64,000 nt of DNA from positions 434,001-498,000 of the forward strand of contig SEFP01000002.1 in NCBI GenBank assembly GCA_004144185.1, read 5' to 3'. Under the pieces are notes generated by a model. That model made no database searches, was not told where the DNA came from, and worked only from the letters and a program-made list of their open reading frames with translations. Positions within the stretch are counted from its first letter, which is position 1, and each line of letters opens with the position of its first letter. Made by a program: the position numbers and the translations under genes. This document shows positions 35,690-43,797 of this stretch, in pieces. The stretch comes from Sphingobacteriales bacterium (GTDB lineage Bacteria > Bacteroidota > Bacteroidia > Chitinophagales > Chitinophagaceae).

Positions 35690-37332
35690 GGTGTAGGATT
35701 TTTGCAACGCTCGTCGCTACCAGTACTACGGCCGTCTGCCTGGCGCAGAAACCGACCTCCGTCGCCCCCGGAAAACCGACGTCCCGCGACAGTCTGAAAG
35801 CCGCTACGATATCGGTGTATCAAACGTATCAGCCGGAACTCAAACCGGTTTTCAAACCGTTGTATACCCCATCGGTTCCGGAAACCGATACCACCACATT
35901 TGCACAAGAGTATAAAGTACTTCCGCAACCGGCTGCGCTCCCCTACTATCCGGTTCCCATCCGCCCACTGGCGCTGCAACAGGATACCCTGGGAACGGTA
36001 CCCGCCGACTATATCAAACTGGGACTGGGCAACCGCAGTACGTTTTTACTGGAAGGCGCTACCACACGTATCCAAACGAAAAACCTGACCTCGGCCTTAT
36101 ATCTGCGGCATTTCCGGCAGGCCGATGAACGGGTTGCCAACCGTCGGTTCAATGAAACGCAGGCGGCGTACAACCTAACCACCCAGGTGGCGGCCGGAAC
36201 CCTCCGGGCACAGATCGACGGATTGCGAAACAGCTATGGCGAATACGCCTTTAATGAGGCCCGGGCGGTAGTGGTCGATGGTCTCCACACCTATTTTGGA
36301 CTGGGCATCCGTACCGAGCTGGAGATGACCGAAGCGTCGTTCCTGAAAGGTATCAAGCCTCAGATTGCTGCGCGTTATTTCGACGGTCCGCAGATTGAAG
36401 GCGAATGGATGATCCGGGCAGCGGTTCCGTTTCAGGTTGCACTTGGCACCGGCGTCCGGCTTTCCCTGACTCCGTCCGTCAATTTTACCCGGGTCGGATT
36501 GGGAAATACCATGGGCTATAACAACCTGCATTCTCTGGCGACGGTATTGGTCTTTGATCAGGACCGGTTCAGCGCCCGGGTGGGTGCCGTGCCGACTTAT
36601 GTGCAGGACAAAGGCTTCCGGCTGCTGCCCGACCTGATGCTCCGGTATGCACTGGTTCCTCAGAAAACCGCGTTGGAACTGGGTTGGAAAGGAACCGTTA
36701 CCCAGAACCGGCTTGAGGAGCTGGCCGCCCAAAACCCGTTCCTGACGCAGTACACCATTGCGCAAACGGAAAGCAAGGAAGCGTACGCAGAGTTGAACAC
36801 CAATCTGGGCAAAGCCGTTTCGTTTTCCCTGCGAGGCAGTTACTGGCACTGGAAGGACCTGCCGCTTTTTGTAAACAATCTTTTGAGCAGTACCGGGCAG
36901 ATCGGGTTTGGACTGGAATACACCGAAGCCAAAGCGGCGACCTTACAGGCCCGATTGCGCTATGCTATCGGAGAAACTGTTCAGGTCGGCGTCTTTACAC
37001 AACTGGCTAATTATTATCCGGAAGACCAGCCCCGCCTCTGGCACATTCCGGCTGTGCGCTTCGGAGCAGATGTACATGCGGCTCCGGTCAAAAATCTTCA
37101 ACTGGGTGCACGGATTTCATTTGCAGATCAGTTTTTTGCCCGGGGCGATTTTAATCAGGCAATCGACCTCGGCACACTTACAGATCTGCGTGCAGATGCA
37201 TCATACCAGTTTATCCCCCACTGGTCGGTCTGGGTTCAGGGAACCAACCTGTTAAATGCCCGCAACGAGCGCTTTTATGGCTACCCGGCAATCGGTCGCG
37301 GCATTGCTGCGGGACTGCGGGTTCAGTTTTAG
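35686..37332 (+). CDS. Predicted outer-membrane beta-barrel protein
   Basis: A 548-residue protein with a signal peptide (about 1-20, ending LAQK) and, after residue 110, alternating amphipathic strands with aromatic girdles and periplasmic turns (YIKLGLGNRSTFLLEGA; VQVGVFTQLANYYPED), ending in LRVQF with a terminal Phe. This fits an outer-membrane barrel without a TonB plug. Translationally coupled to the TPR gene (4-nt overlap). Family name not recognised with confidence. Confidence 0.75.
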   Translation: MRCRIFATLVATSTTAVCLAQKPTSVAPGKPTSRDSLKAATISVYQTYQPELKPVFKPLYTPSVPETDTTTFAQEYKVLPQPAALPYYPVPIRPLALQQDTLGTVPADYIKLGLGNRSTFLLEGATTRIQTKNLTSALYLRHFRQADERVANRRFNETQAAYNLTTQVAAGTLRAQIDGLRNSYGEYAFNEARAVVVDGLHTYFGLGIRTELEMTEASFLKGIKPQIAARYFDGPQIEGEWMIRAAVPFQVALGTGVRLSLTPSVNFTRVGLGNTMGYNNLHSLATVLVFDQDRFSARVGAVPTYVQDKGFRLLPDLMLRYALVPQKTALELGWKGTVTQNRLEELAAQNPFLTQYTIAQTESKEAYAELNTNLGKAVSFSLRGSYWHWKDLPLFVNNLLSSTGQIGFGLEYTEAKAATLQARLRYAIGETVQVGVFTQLANYYPEDQPRLWHIPAVRFGADVHAAPVKNLQLGARISFADQFFARGDFNQAIDLGTLTDLRADASYQFIPHWSVWVQGTNLLNARNERFYGYPAIGRGIAAGLRVQF

Positions 37333-37378
37333 CAGCCGGACTGGCTTACCTTCGTTTTTCTTCTTACTTTTTTCCGGA

Positions 37379-38290
37379 ATGGACATTGCAAAATATATAG
37401 GCCTTTACCTGCTCAAGAATAACTTTTGTTATTTGCATGGGTTGGGCAACCTTCAGGTTCACAAAAAACCTGCGGTGCAGGAGGGCGATACGCTGGCGGC
37501 TCCCCGCTACGAGGTAGTGCTGGTAGCCTCCGGCTCTATCGATGACAGTCTGGCCAATTTTATTGCTACGGCAGAGCAAACAAGCATCTCCAAAGCATCC
37601 AATGAAATCCGGAATTTTGTGGAAGGCGCCCGTGCCGAACTGGCTGCCGGTCAGCAGGTTCCGATTCCGGGGATTGGTCACTTTGTAAGTCAGAACGGTA
37701 AAACAGCCTTCGTTGCAGATCCGAATCTGGCGTATGCACCACCGGCGATCCCGATCCTCAAGATGAGCAAGCGTCTGGATGATCCACCATCCTTTAGACG
37801 AGACGCCGATGATGATGTGAGTGTCAGCAGCGGTGGTAACAAGCAGCGCCTGCTGTTGATTATCCTGGCAGTAGCGGCCGTGATCGGACTGGTTGTTCTG
37901 GCCATCCGGTACATGAACAAGCCTGTGGAGGAAGTATCGGTAGAAGCGGCTCCGCAAGCTACCCCGGTTACGCCTGCAGTAGTCGTTCCGGATACCTCCT
38001 CAATGGCACCTGTTACCGATTCTACGACCGTTGCACCACCAGTCACAGCGGCTCCGGTAGTATCCGGAAGTGCTCAGATCGTCTTGCGCAGCTATCCCAA
38101 CCAGGCCGCCGCCGAAAAACGTAAACGTCAGCTGCAAACCACACCGCTGGGCGAAACCGTCGCAGTGATTGCACAGGATTCCACTCATTACCTGGTGACT
38201 ATTCCGTATAATGCTCCACTCTCCGACAGCACCCGCATTCTGGATAGTATGAGCCGGGTGTATGGCAGCCGGGCCACGCTCCGGAGATAA
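37379..38290 (+). CDS. HU-CCDC81 / SPOR domain protein
   Basis: A 303-residue bitopic protein. Residues 1-135 match the paired HU-CCDC81-like domains (MDIAKYIGLYLLKNNFCYLHGLG; a second copy around ISKASNEIRNFVEGARAEL; IPGIGHFVSQNGK). A single membrane helix follows (about 160-180), then a Thr/Pro/Val-rich linker and a C-terminal SPOR domain (about 233-303) that would bind denuded peptidoglycan at division sites. The cytoplasmic HU-like part suggests a cytoskeletal or DNA-linked function. A TTCCGGAA octamer overlaps the start codon. Last gene of the plus-strand cluster. Confidence 0.85.
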   Translation: MDIAKYIGLYLLKNNFCYLHGLGNLQVHKKPAVQEGDTLAAPRYEVVLVASGSIDDSLANFIATAEQTSISKASNEIRNFVEGARAELAAGQQVPIPGIGHFVSQNGKTAFVADPNLAYAPPAIPILKMSKRLDDPPSFRRDADDDVSVSSGGNKQRLLLIILAVAAVIGLVVLAIRYMNKPVEEVSVEAAPQATPVTPAVVVPDTSSMAPVTDSTTVAPPVTAAPVVSGSAQIVLRSYPNQAAAEKRKRQLQTTPLGETVAVIAQDSTHYLVTIPYNAPLSDSTRILDSMSRVYGSRATLRR

Positions 38291-38312
38291 TTTTTCTACA
38301 GTCTGAAATTTT

Positions 38313-38348
38313 AAAAGGGAGCGCTCCTTAACCGAAGCGCTCCCTTAA
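38313..38348. terminator. Bidirectional terminator between convergent genes
   Basis: AAGGGAGCGCT (38315-38325) and AGCGCTCCCTT (38336-38346) pair; A/T runs flank. It overlaps the last codons of the 38328-38801 gene. Confidence 0.8.
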
Positions 38349-38801
38349 TTGTTCCAGTACCGTATATGTAATAGGACAGAAAGTACTGTTCTTCAGCGTC
38401 AGCGGGATCCGCTTGAGAAGGATATCTTCATCAGTATACGGGAAGCGGCGACAGTCAGACGGACGCTCGTCGTAGATGCTACAGGCATTGTCGGCGCCCA
38501 AAAACGGACAGGGTTCTGATTGCAACACATAATCGTTGTCTTCGTCGAGGCGCAGGTAGCGGGCTACCAGCTCGCCTTCTTTGATCCGCAGGTATTTGGC
38601 AATCCGCTTGATATCGGGTTGCTTGAAGCGGGGCGAATAGTTTTTGCAACAGGCCGCACAATCGAGACAGTTGACCTGTGCAAAGGCGTTTTCGTGCAAC
38701 TGCGGAAGCGCGGCCAGAATTTTATTCTTGGGGCCTTTTTCCAGCAGCTTCCGGAACGCTTTCTGTTGTTCCACCGCCCGCTTTTTCCAGTCTTGTTTCA
38801 T
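38328..38801 (-). CDS. YkgJ-type CxxCxxCC cluster protein
   Basis: A 157-residue cytosolic protein with the motif CLDCAACC (about 42-49) and further cysteines in EPCPFLGADNACSIYDERPSDCRRFP, the UPF0153/YkgJ metal- or iron-sulfur-binding pattern. Function of the family is unproven. ATG 38801 is chosen over an ATG six codons upstream; both fit. It lies directly downstream of parB (35 nt). Confidence 0.85.
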   Translation of the reverse strand: MKQDWKKRAVEQQKAFRKLLEKGPKNKILAALPQLHENAFAQVNCLDCAACCKNYSPRFKQPDIKRIAKYLRIKEGELVARYLRLDEDNDYVLQSEPCPFLGADNACSIYDERPSDCRRFPYTDEDILLKRIPLTLKNSTFCPITYTVLEQLRERFG

Positions 38802-38836
38802 GGTCTTGGTACGCAGCACCCCTTGCGCTGCGACGG

Positions 38837-39790
38837 TTACAACTTCAGCTTATCAAGGATGCGCTCCAGATCTTCATCATTGTAAAATTCGATGTTGATC
38901 GTGCCTTTGCCATTCTTTTTGCGGTCGAGTCGCACCTTGGTCGAAAAATATGAACCAATACTGTCCTGAATGCGGCGGTACACAGGGGAGAGCACCTGAG
39001 AAACGGCATTTCCGGAAGCGGCATTGTTGCTGGGCTTTTCAGTCGACAGGTTTTTAACCAGTGCTTCGGTCTGACGCACACTCAGCCCTTTCTCCAAAGT
39101 TTCGCGGAAGGCATACAACTGCTGATCCACATGCTCCAGTCCGATCAGCGCACGGGCATGGCCCATACTCAGCGACCCATCGCGTACTGATTTCTGAACA
39201 TCGGGTGGCAGCCGCAGCAGCCGCAGATAATTGGCTACCGTGCTGCGCTCTTTTTTCATGCGCTCGGCCACCAGTTCCTGCGTCAAACCCACCTCATCCA
39301 TGAGCCGCTTGTACGACAAGGCAATTTCGATGGCGTTGAGGTTTTCCCGTTGCAGGTTTTCGAGCAAAGCCATCTCCAGCAGTCCCTGATCATCGGCGGT
39401 GCGGATGTAAGCCGGAATATCTTTGATCCCAGCCATCCGGGTTGCCTTCCAGCGGCGTTCACCGGCAATCAGCTGGTAACGACCATTGGACAGCCGGGCC
39501 ACGGTAATCGGCTGTACGATATCGTGCAGCACAATCGAATCAGCCAGCTCCTGAAGGGCCTGTTCATCGAAATCCCGACGGGGCTGTTTGGGGTTGGGTT
39601 CAATCTGATCGACCGGAATCCGGAACGTACCGGCAGTAACCGCCGCTGGTGGCGGTGCTGCTAACGGAGACGTGGCCAATGAAGGGGCATCCAGCGAGGT
39701 GCGCAGATCTTCATCAATGTTTGACAGCAAAGCCCGAATGCCTTTACCGAGCGCCTGTTTGCCTTTTGCGTTTGGATTGGAAGTTGCCAT
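38837..39790 (-). CDS. parB: Chromosome partitioning protein ParB
   Basis: A 317-residue CTP-dependent DNA clamp. Visible: the N-terminal ParA-interaction segment (KGIRALL), the CTP-binding GERRWKATRMAG motif in the ParB/Srx domain, the helix-turn-helix with TQELVAERMKKERSTVANYLRLLRLP, and a C-terminal dimerisation segment (GTINIEFYNDEDLERIL). It starts 6 nt after the parA stop, in the usual parA-parB order. Phased half-parS-like repeats lie upstream of parA. Confidence 0.95.
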   Translation of the reverse strand: MATSNPNAKGKQALGKGIRALLSNIDEDLRTSLDAPSLATSPLAAPPPAAVTAGTFRIPVDQIEPNPKQPRRDFDEQALQELADSIVLHDIVQPITVARLSNGRYQLIAGERRWKATRMAGIKDIPAYIRTADDQGLLEMALLENLQRENLNAIEIALSYKRLMDEVGLTQELVAERMKKERSTVANYLRLLRLPPDVQKSVRDGSLSMGHARALIGLEHVDQQLYAFRETLEKGLSVRQTEALVKNLSTEKPSNNAASGNAVSQVLSPVYRRIQDSIGSYFSTKVRLDRKKNGKGTINIEFYNDEDLERILDKLKL

Positions 39791-39796
39791 AAGCTA

Positions 39797-40603
39797 TCAG
39801 GCTTCGTTGAAGACGGTGTCTTCGGTTTTAGTAGGAGTCAGGTTGTTCTTCTGCAGAATTTCCTTCGCCAGATTGAGGTAGTTGATTGCACCGGTGCTAT
39901 CGGCGTCATACATCAGCGCAGGCTTGCCAAACGAAGGGGCCTCGCCCAGACGGGTATTACGGTGAATGATGGTATTGAAAACCATATCTCCGAAGTGCGC
40001 TTTGATTTCCTCAACTACCTGGTTGCTCAGGCGTAGACGACCATCGTACATAGTCATCAGGATACCTTCAATTTCAAGCCCGGAATTAATGCGGGTCTGA
40101 ACGATCTTAATGGTGTTGAGCAACTTGCCCAGCCCCTCGAGGGCGAAGTATTCGCACTGTACCGGAATCACTACGCTGTTGGCAGCCGAAAGGGCATTCA
40201 CGGTAATGAGGCCCAGAGACGGCGAGCAGTCGATGATGATGAAATCATACTCGGCTTTGATGCCTTCCAGTACCTGAAGCAACACATGCTCCCGACGGGG
40301 ATGATTGATCAGTTCGATCTCTGCACCGACCAGATCGAGGTGCGACGGAATCAGGTAGAGATTCGGCGTTTCGGTTTCAAGAATAATTTTATCGACCGGC
40401 ACCTCATTGACCATCGAGTCGTACAACGAGTGTTCGATATCGCGCAGGTCGAGGCCATTGCCGGTGGTGCTGTTGGCCTGTGGATCCGCATCCACCAACA
40501 AGGTTTTATACTCCAGAATAGCGAGCGAAGCAGCCAGATTAATAGCTGTGGTGGTTTTGCCTACGCCTCCTTTCTGATTGGCAACTGCAATAATTTTAGC
40601 CAT
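39797..40603 (-). CDS. parA: Chromosome partitioning ATPase ParA
   Basis: A 268-residue deviant Walker A ATPase: [14 protein letters not shown] at residues 12-25, Walker [11 protein letters not shown], and DNA-binding basic C-terminal region. It interacts with ParB-parS to segregate origins. ATG 40603 is fixed by the conserved [13 protein letters not shown] start; an upstream ATG would add 26 unrelated residues. The 366-nt region upstream carries the parS-like repeats. Confidence 0.95.
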   Translation of the reverse strand: MAKIIAVANQKGGVGKTTTAINLAASLAILEYKTLLVDADPQANSTTGNGLDLRDIEHSLYDSMVNEVPVDKIILETETPNLYLIPSHLDLVGAEIELINHPRREHVLLQVLEGIKAEYDFIIIDCSPSLGLITVNALSAANSVVIPVQCEYFALEGLGKLLNTIKIVQTRINSGLEIEGILMTMYDGRLRLSNQVVEEIKAHFGDMVFNTIIHRNTRLGEAPSFGKPALMYDADSTGAINYLNLAKEILQKNNLTPTKTEDTVFNEA

Positions 40604-40728
40604 TGACGGGGTGCATAATCTTCCGGAATGCACTGAAGCCGGAAGCAAGCGTAAAGAGGTATGCGTTTGATCGGACAACATCCATTCGCTTGGTTGTACA
40701 AGGCTTGTAAAGCAGGCCTTTCAGCCTA

Positions 40729-40770
40729 TGTTCCACGAGCGTTCCACGATGTTTCACGAATGTTCCACAA
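40729..40770. promoter_or_regulatory. Four helically phased parS-like half-site direct repeats
   Basis: Four 10-mers: TGTTCCACGA (40729-40738), CGTTCCACGA (40740-40749), TGTTTCACGA (40750-40759), TGTTCCACAA (40761-40770). Spacings are 11, 10 and 11 bp, one helical turn each. Each resembles the left half of the canonical parS (TGTTTCACG), but in direct rather than inverted orientation. No full 16-bp inverted parS was seen by eye in the window. Located about 125 bp upstream of parA, a natural place for ParB binding or parAB autoregulation. Confidence 0.6.
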
Positions 40771-40879
40771 ACTTACGTCACAGGCACAGATAAACCGCAA
40801 ATACTCAGAAATATTTTTTCGTTATGAGAAAACCGGCTCTTATCGCTGATTTACAGCATTCTTTCCAGCTAAACAGCAA

Positions 40880-40913
40880 CCAATGGCTGCTGTTCCGGAA
40901 CAGCAGCCATTGG
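40880..40913. repeat. Perfect 34-bp palindrome centred on TTCCGGAA
   Basis: The arm CCAATGGCTGCTGTTCC is followed immediately by its exact reverse complement, with no spacer, and the centre is TTCCGGAA (40893-40900). It lies 57 nt downstream of the KdnB-like gene stop. It could act as a terminator hairpin but lacks a U-tract. Confidence 0.85.
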
Positions 40914-40969
40914 GTTCATAACAGTTACCGGAACAGGCCGTAACCGGTGCTTTAAAAGGGTATCTGAAC

Positions 40970-42043
40970 CTACAAACGCTCGTATAGGGCGCGTAGCTTT
41001 TCGCGGCTGATCTTCGACTCCCAGTCTTTGCCCAGCGCATTTTCCCAAAGCGGTTTCATGCCCAGCGACACGTTGATCATGGTGTCAAAATCGGCATCAC
41101 TCAGTCCGGCACAAATGCCTTCCGGAATGTGAATGTTGTTGCGGCGTACCATTTCCTTAAACTCGGCTACGCCTTTAGGGTAATATTCCTCCAGATGATT
41201 GAACACGATGCAGTTGCCAATCCCGTGCTTGGTACCCAGCAGGTAGCTGAGTCCGTAGCTGACCGCATGCGCCACACCCACCTGTGAATAGGCAATGCTC
41301 ATACCGCCGAAATAAGATGCCATCATCAGCTTCTCGTCGCTTTCGTCGGTCCAGTCAGGCGTCAGGAAAATCTCTTGGCACAACTCCAGTGCTTTTTCGC
41401 CGTACGATTTGCTAAAGGCATTAAGATACGTTCCTTCCAGACTTTCGATGCAGTGGATATAACAGTCCATGCCAGTATAAAACCGTTGGTTTACCGGAGC
41501 GCTTTTGATCAGATCCGGATCGAGTACAATCTGGTCGAAGGGCGTAAAATCAGAGTTCATCCCCAGCTTCCGTTCCGGACCAGTCAGTACACAGGTGCGG
41601 CTGACTTCAGCGCCCGTGCCAGACAACGTCGGGATACCGGCTTTATACACACCGGATACTTTCACCAGATCCCAGCCCTGGTAGTCCTGTGCTTTGCCGG
41701 GATTGGTCATCATCAGGGCTACGGCTTTGGCTAAATCCATTACCGATCCGCCACCGATGCCAATGATTCCGGAAACGGTTCCAAAGGTGTCCTTCAGCTG
41801 ATCGGCCAAGGCATCTACATAACTGGTTTTAGGCTCGTTGGTTACGTCGGCGATGATCAGCTGGTCGTTGCCCCGCAGCGGAATGCGGGCATGTAAATCG
41901 GCCGCCTGTTCAAACTGATGATCGAGCAGAAATATCATTGGCGCATCGCCGGTGCGGCGCGGCGCCAGGATGGCATCGAGCTGGTTGAAGGCACCACGTC
42001 CGTACACGACGTAGTCCACCATTTTAAAGTTCCGGAAATTCAA
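40970..42043 (-). CDS. kdnB: KdnB-like iron-containing 3-deoxy-octulosonate 8-oxidase
   Basis: A 357-residue Fe-dependent alcohol dehydrogenase family enzyme. NAD-binding is indicated by GIGGGSVMDLAKA (about 98-110) and TLSGTGAEVSRT; metal ligands are Asp and His in GMDCYIHCIES and two His in VAHAVSYGL and GTKHGIGN. Length and the adjacent kdsB (76 nt upstream, same strand) match KdnB, which oxidises Kdo at C8 on the way to 8-amino-3,8-dideoxy-octulosonate (Kdo8N). The partner aminotransferase KdnA is not in this window. A generic alcohol dehydrogenase is the alternative. Confidence 0.75.
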   Translation of the reverse strand: MNFRNFKMVDYVVYGRGAFNQLDAILAPRRTGDAPMIFLLDHQFEQAADLHARIPLRGNDQLIIADVTNEPKTSYVDALADQLKDTFGTVSGIIGIGGGSVMDLAKAVALMMTNPGKAQDYQGWDLVKVSGVYKAGIPTLSGTGAEVSRTCVLTGPERKLGMNSDFTPFDQIVLDPDLIKSAPVNQRFYTGMDCYIHCIESLEGTYLNAFSKSYGEKALELCQEIFLTPDWTDESDEKLMMASYFGGMSIAYSQVGVAHAVSYGLSYLLGTKHGIGNCIVFNHLEEYYPKGVAEFKEMVRRNNIHIPEGICAGLSDADFDTMINVSLGMKPLWENALGKDWESKISREKLRALYERL

Positions 42044-42119
42044 GGAAAGTCGTTTTTAAGGGTCGTTATAAAGGTACTCAGGCACATGCAACTCAGATGC
42101 TTTGCAGAGGCCGGTTGTT

Positions 42120-42866
42120 CTAGGATTTTTGTGCCTGGAGCAAGGCCTCGGCACGGACAATATCTTCCGGATGATCGATTTCCACACCCATGTATTCGGT
42201 GATGGCCATCCGCAACGGGACGCCGTGTTCCAGAAAACGCAGACACTCAATTTTTTCGGTCCGCTCCAATGGTGTGGGTTCCCAGCGGGTAAACTGAATG
42301 AGCGCTTCTTTCCGGAATGCATACACGCCGATGTGCTCGTAATACGGCAGTTTCACACTGGCATCCCGTACATATGGAATGGGACTCCGGGAGAAAAACA
42401 AAGCGTTTCCCCGCAAATCCAAGGCTACTTTTACGTAGTTGGGATCAGCAATCAGTTTCGGATCTTTCAGTTCCTGCACCAGCGACGCCACCTGTACCTG
42501 TAGGGCGTCTTCACCATCAAATAGTTCCAGCAGTTGTGCCAGCGGCTCGCGCTGTACAAACGGTTCATCGCCCTGTACGTTTACAAATACATCGGCAGTG
42601 CGATCGGCAGCCGCTTCGGCAATCCGGTCGGTACCACTTTCAAACGGGCGGGTACTGCGAAATACAGTGCCGCCGGAAAGCCGGATTTCGGCTTCAATGG
42701 CATCGCTGTCGGTGACCACCACTACTTCATCGAACAAGCCGGTCGCCAGCGCCGATTCATACGTCCGGCGGATAACCGATTTTCCGGAAATAGACGCCAG
42801 CATTTTTTTGGGAAACCGGCTGGCATCCAACCGGGCCGGGATCAGCGCAATAGCATGTACAGACAT
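42120..42866 (-). CDS. kdsB: 3-deoxy-manno-octulosonate cytidylyltransferase
   Basis: A 248-residue enzyme activating Kdo (or Kdo8N) with CTP to the CMP-sugar for lipid A core assembly. Motifs: IPARLDASRFPKKML (9-23), VVVVTDSD, and VNVQGDEPF. It lies in a minus-strand operon after DUF423 (27 nt) and before the KdnB-like gene. KdsB proteins linked to KdnAB prefer the 8-amino sugar, so the substrate here may be Kdo8N (inference). Confidence 0.93.
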   Translation of the reverse strand: MSVHAIALIPARLDASRFPKKMLASISGKSVIRRTYESALATGLFDEVVVVTDSDAIEAEIRLSGGTVFRSTRPFESGTDRIAEAAADRTADVFVNVQGDEPFVQREPLAQLLELFDGEDALQVQVASLVQELKDPKLIADPNYVKVALDLRGNALFFSRSPIPYVRDASVKLPYYEHIGVYAFRKEALIQFTRWEPTPLERTEKIECLRFLEHGVPLRMAITEYMGVEIDHPEDIVRAEALLQAQKS

Positions 42867-42893
42867 ACGAAAAAGGGAACTGTTTGGAAGACG

Positions 42894-43301
42894 TTAGCGG
42901 TTTGAAGGGAGGGTTTGGGACCGGCAGCTCAGCGCCATCGCCAGCCAGCCGGCAATGAAAAACAGTCCACCGATGGGTGTCAGAATGCCCACAGGCCCCA
43001 GACCAACGCCGGCATTTTTCAGGAATACCAGCAAGTAGATGCTTCCGCTGAAGAGCACGATGCCCACGATAAAAAGAATGGTAGCCATTCGCAGCGCTTT
43101 TACCGGCCAGAACGCGTACAAGAGTCCGACGGTCAGCAGCGCAAAGCTGTGATAGATCTGGTAGCGCACCCCCGTTTCAAACGTATTGAGACTTTCCGGA
43201 GAAAGCACTTCTTTAAGCGCGTGCGCACCAAAAGCACCCAGCACGACGGCCAGTGCTGCAGACAGGGTTCCCGACACCAGCGCCGGACGGTAAGGCATCA
43301 T
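42894..43301 (-). CDS. DUF423 membrane protein
   Basis: A 135-residue inner-membrane protein with about four helices: residues 8-30 (SGTLSAALAVVLGAFGAHAL), 48-68, 71-92 and 100-122. GAFGAHALKE and the C-terminal GGLFFIAGW match the DUF423/YgdD family of unknown function. It overlaps aroK by 4 nt (ATGA), so it is translationally coupled. A TACCTTTG element inside the aroK 3' end could give it its own promoter. Confidence 0.88.
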   Translation of the reverse strand: MMPYRPALVSGTLSAALAVVLGAFGAHALKEVLSPESLNTFETGVRYQIYHSFALLTVGLLYAFWPVKALRMATILFIVGIVLFSGSIYLLVFLKNAGVGLGPVGILTPIGGLFFIAGWLAMALSCRSQTLPSNR

Positions 43302-43795
43302 AAGAGCGCAAAGGTAGCCGCAGAAAGTGCTTCTGCCGGAAGGGTCTGATGGGCCTGCCGGTAAAAAAACTCCCGCTCGGTCAGCAGCTGTTCCAACCGT
43401 GCAGTTAGAGCCGTATCAGACAGTTGGGCTAATAGCGGTCGCTGCTGTTTCTGCGCACGGATGCGTTGGACCAGTTCCGGAACCGGCACGTCCAAATACA
43501 CGACGTTTCCGGATTGCAATAGCAAGGGCAGATTGTTTTCAAAGCAGGGCGTTCCCCCACCCGTAGCCAGAATAAACGTTCCGGTTTGCGACAGTACCTG
43601 CTGAAGCACCTGATGTTCGATGTTCCGGAAACCGGCTTCGCCTTCGGCTGCAAAGAGGTCGGGAATCGAAGTACCGGTCGCCCGTTCAATTTCAGCATCC
43701 AGATCCAGCACGGGCGTTCCGGACGCCTGCCCCCAGATCTGTGCCCAATAGGTTTTACCGGCACCGGGCATCCCGATGAGGATCAGCCGTTGCAT
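43298..43795 (-). CDS. aroK: Shikimate kinase
   Basis: A 165-residue P-loop kinase phosphorylating shikimate in aromatic amino acid synthesis. Walker A is GMPGAGKT (8-15), the shikimate-binding region has DLDAEIERATGTSIPDLFAAEGEAGFRNIE, and the GGG motif is ATGGGTP. It starts 2 nt after the cinA stop and overlaps DUF423. Other shikimate genes are not in the window. Confidence 0.94.
   Translation of the reverse strand: MQRLILIGMPGAGKTYWAQIWGQASGTPVLDLDAEIERATGTSIPDLFAAEGEAGFRNIEHQVLQQVLSQTGTFILATGGGTPCFENNLPLLLQSGNVVYLDVPVPELVQRIRAQKQQRPLLAQLSDTALTARLEQLLTEREFFYRQAHQTLPAEALSAATFALL
43309..43316 (-). promoter_or_regulatory. Possible internal promoter -7 element in the aroK 3' end
   Basis: TACCTTTG on the minus strand codes for part of Ala-Thr-Phe-Ala near the AroK C-terminus and ends 8 nt before the DUF423 ATG at 43301. 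The coding constraint does not require this exact spelling. Confidence 0.35.
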
Positions 43796-43797
43796 GC

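Larger units (their letters stand above)
40604..40969. other. 366-nt intergenic region upstream of parA
   Basis: No gene is seen. It contains the four phased half-parS-like repeats (40729-40770) and a perfect 34-bp palindrome (40880-40913), both annotated separately, and two TTCCGGAA octamers (one at about 40622, one at the palindrome centre). It separates parA from the end of the KdnB-like gene, both on the minus strand. Confidence 0.7.

Noticed and set aside
40729-40770. DnaA box cluster marking an origin
   Set aside because: The units match half-parS (TTCCACGA) better than TTATNCACA, and no dnaA or other origin genes are in the window.
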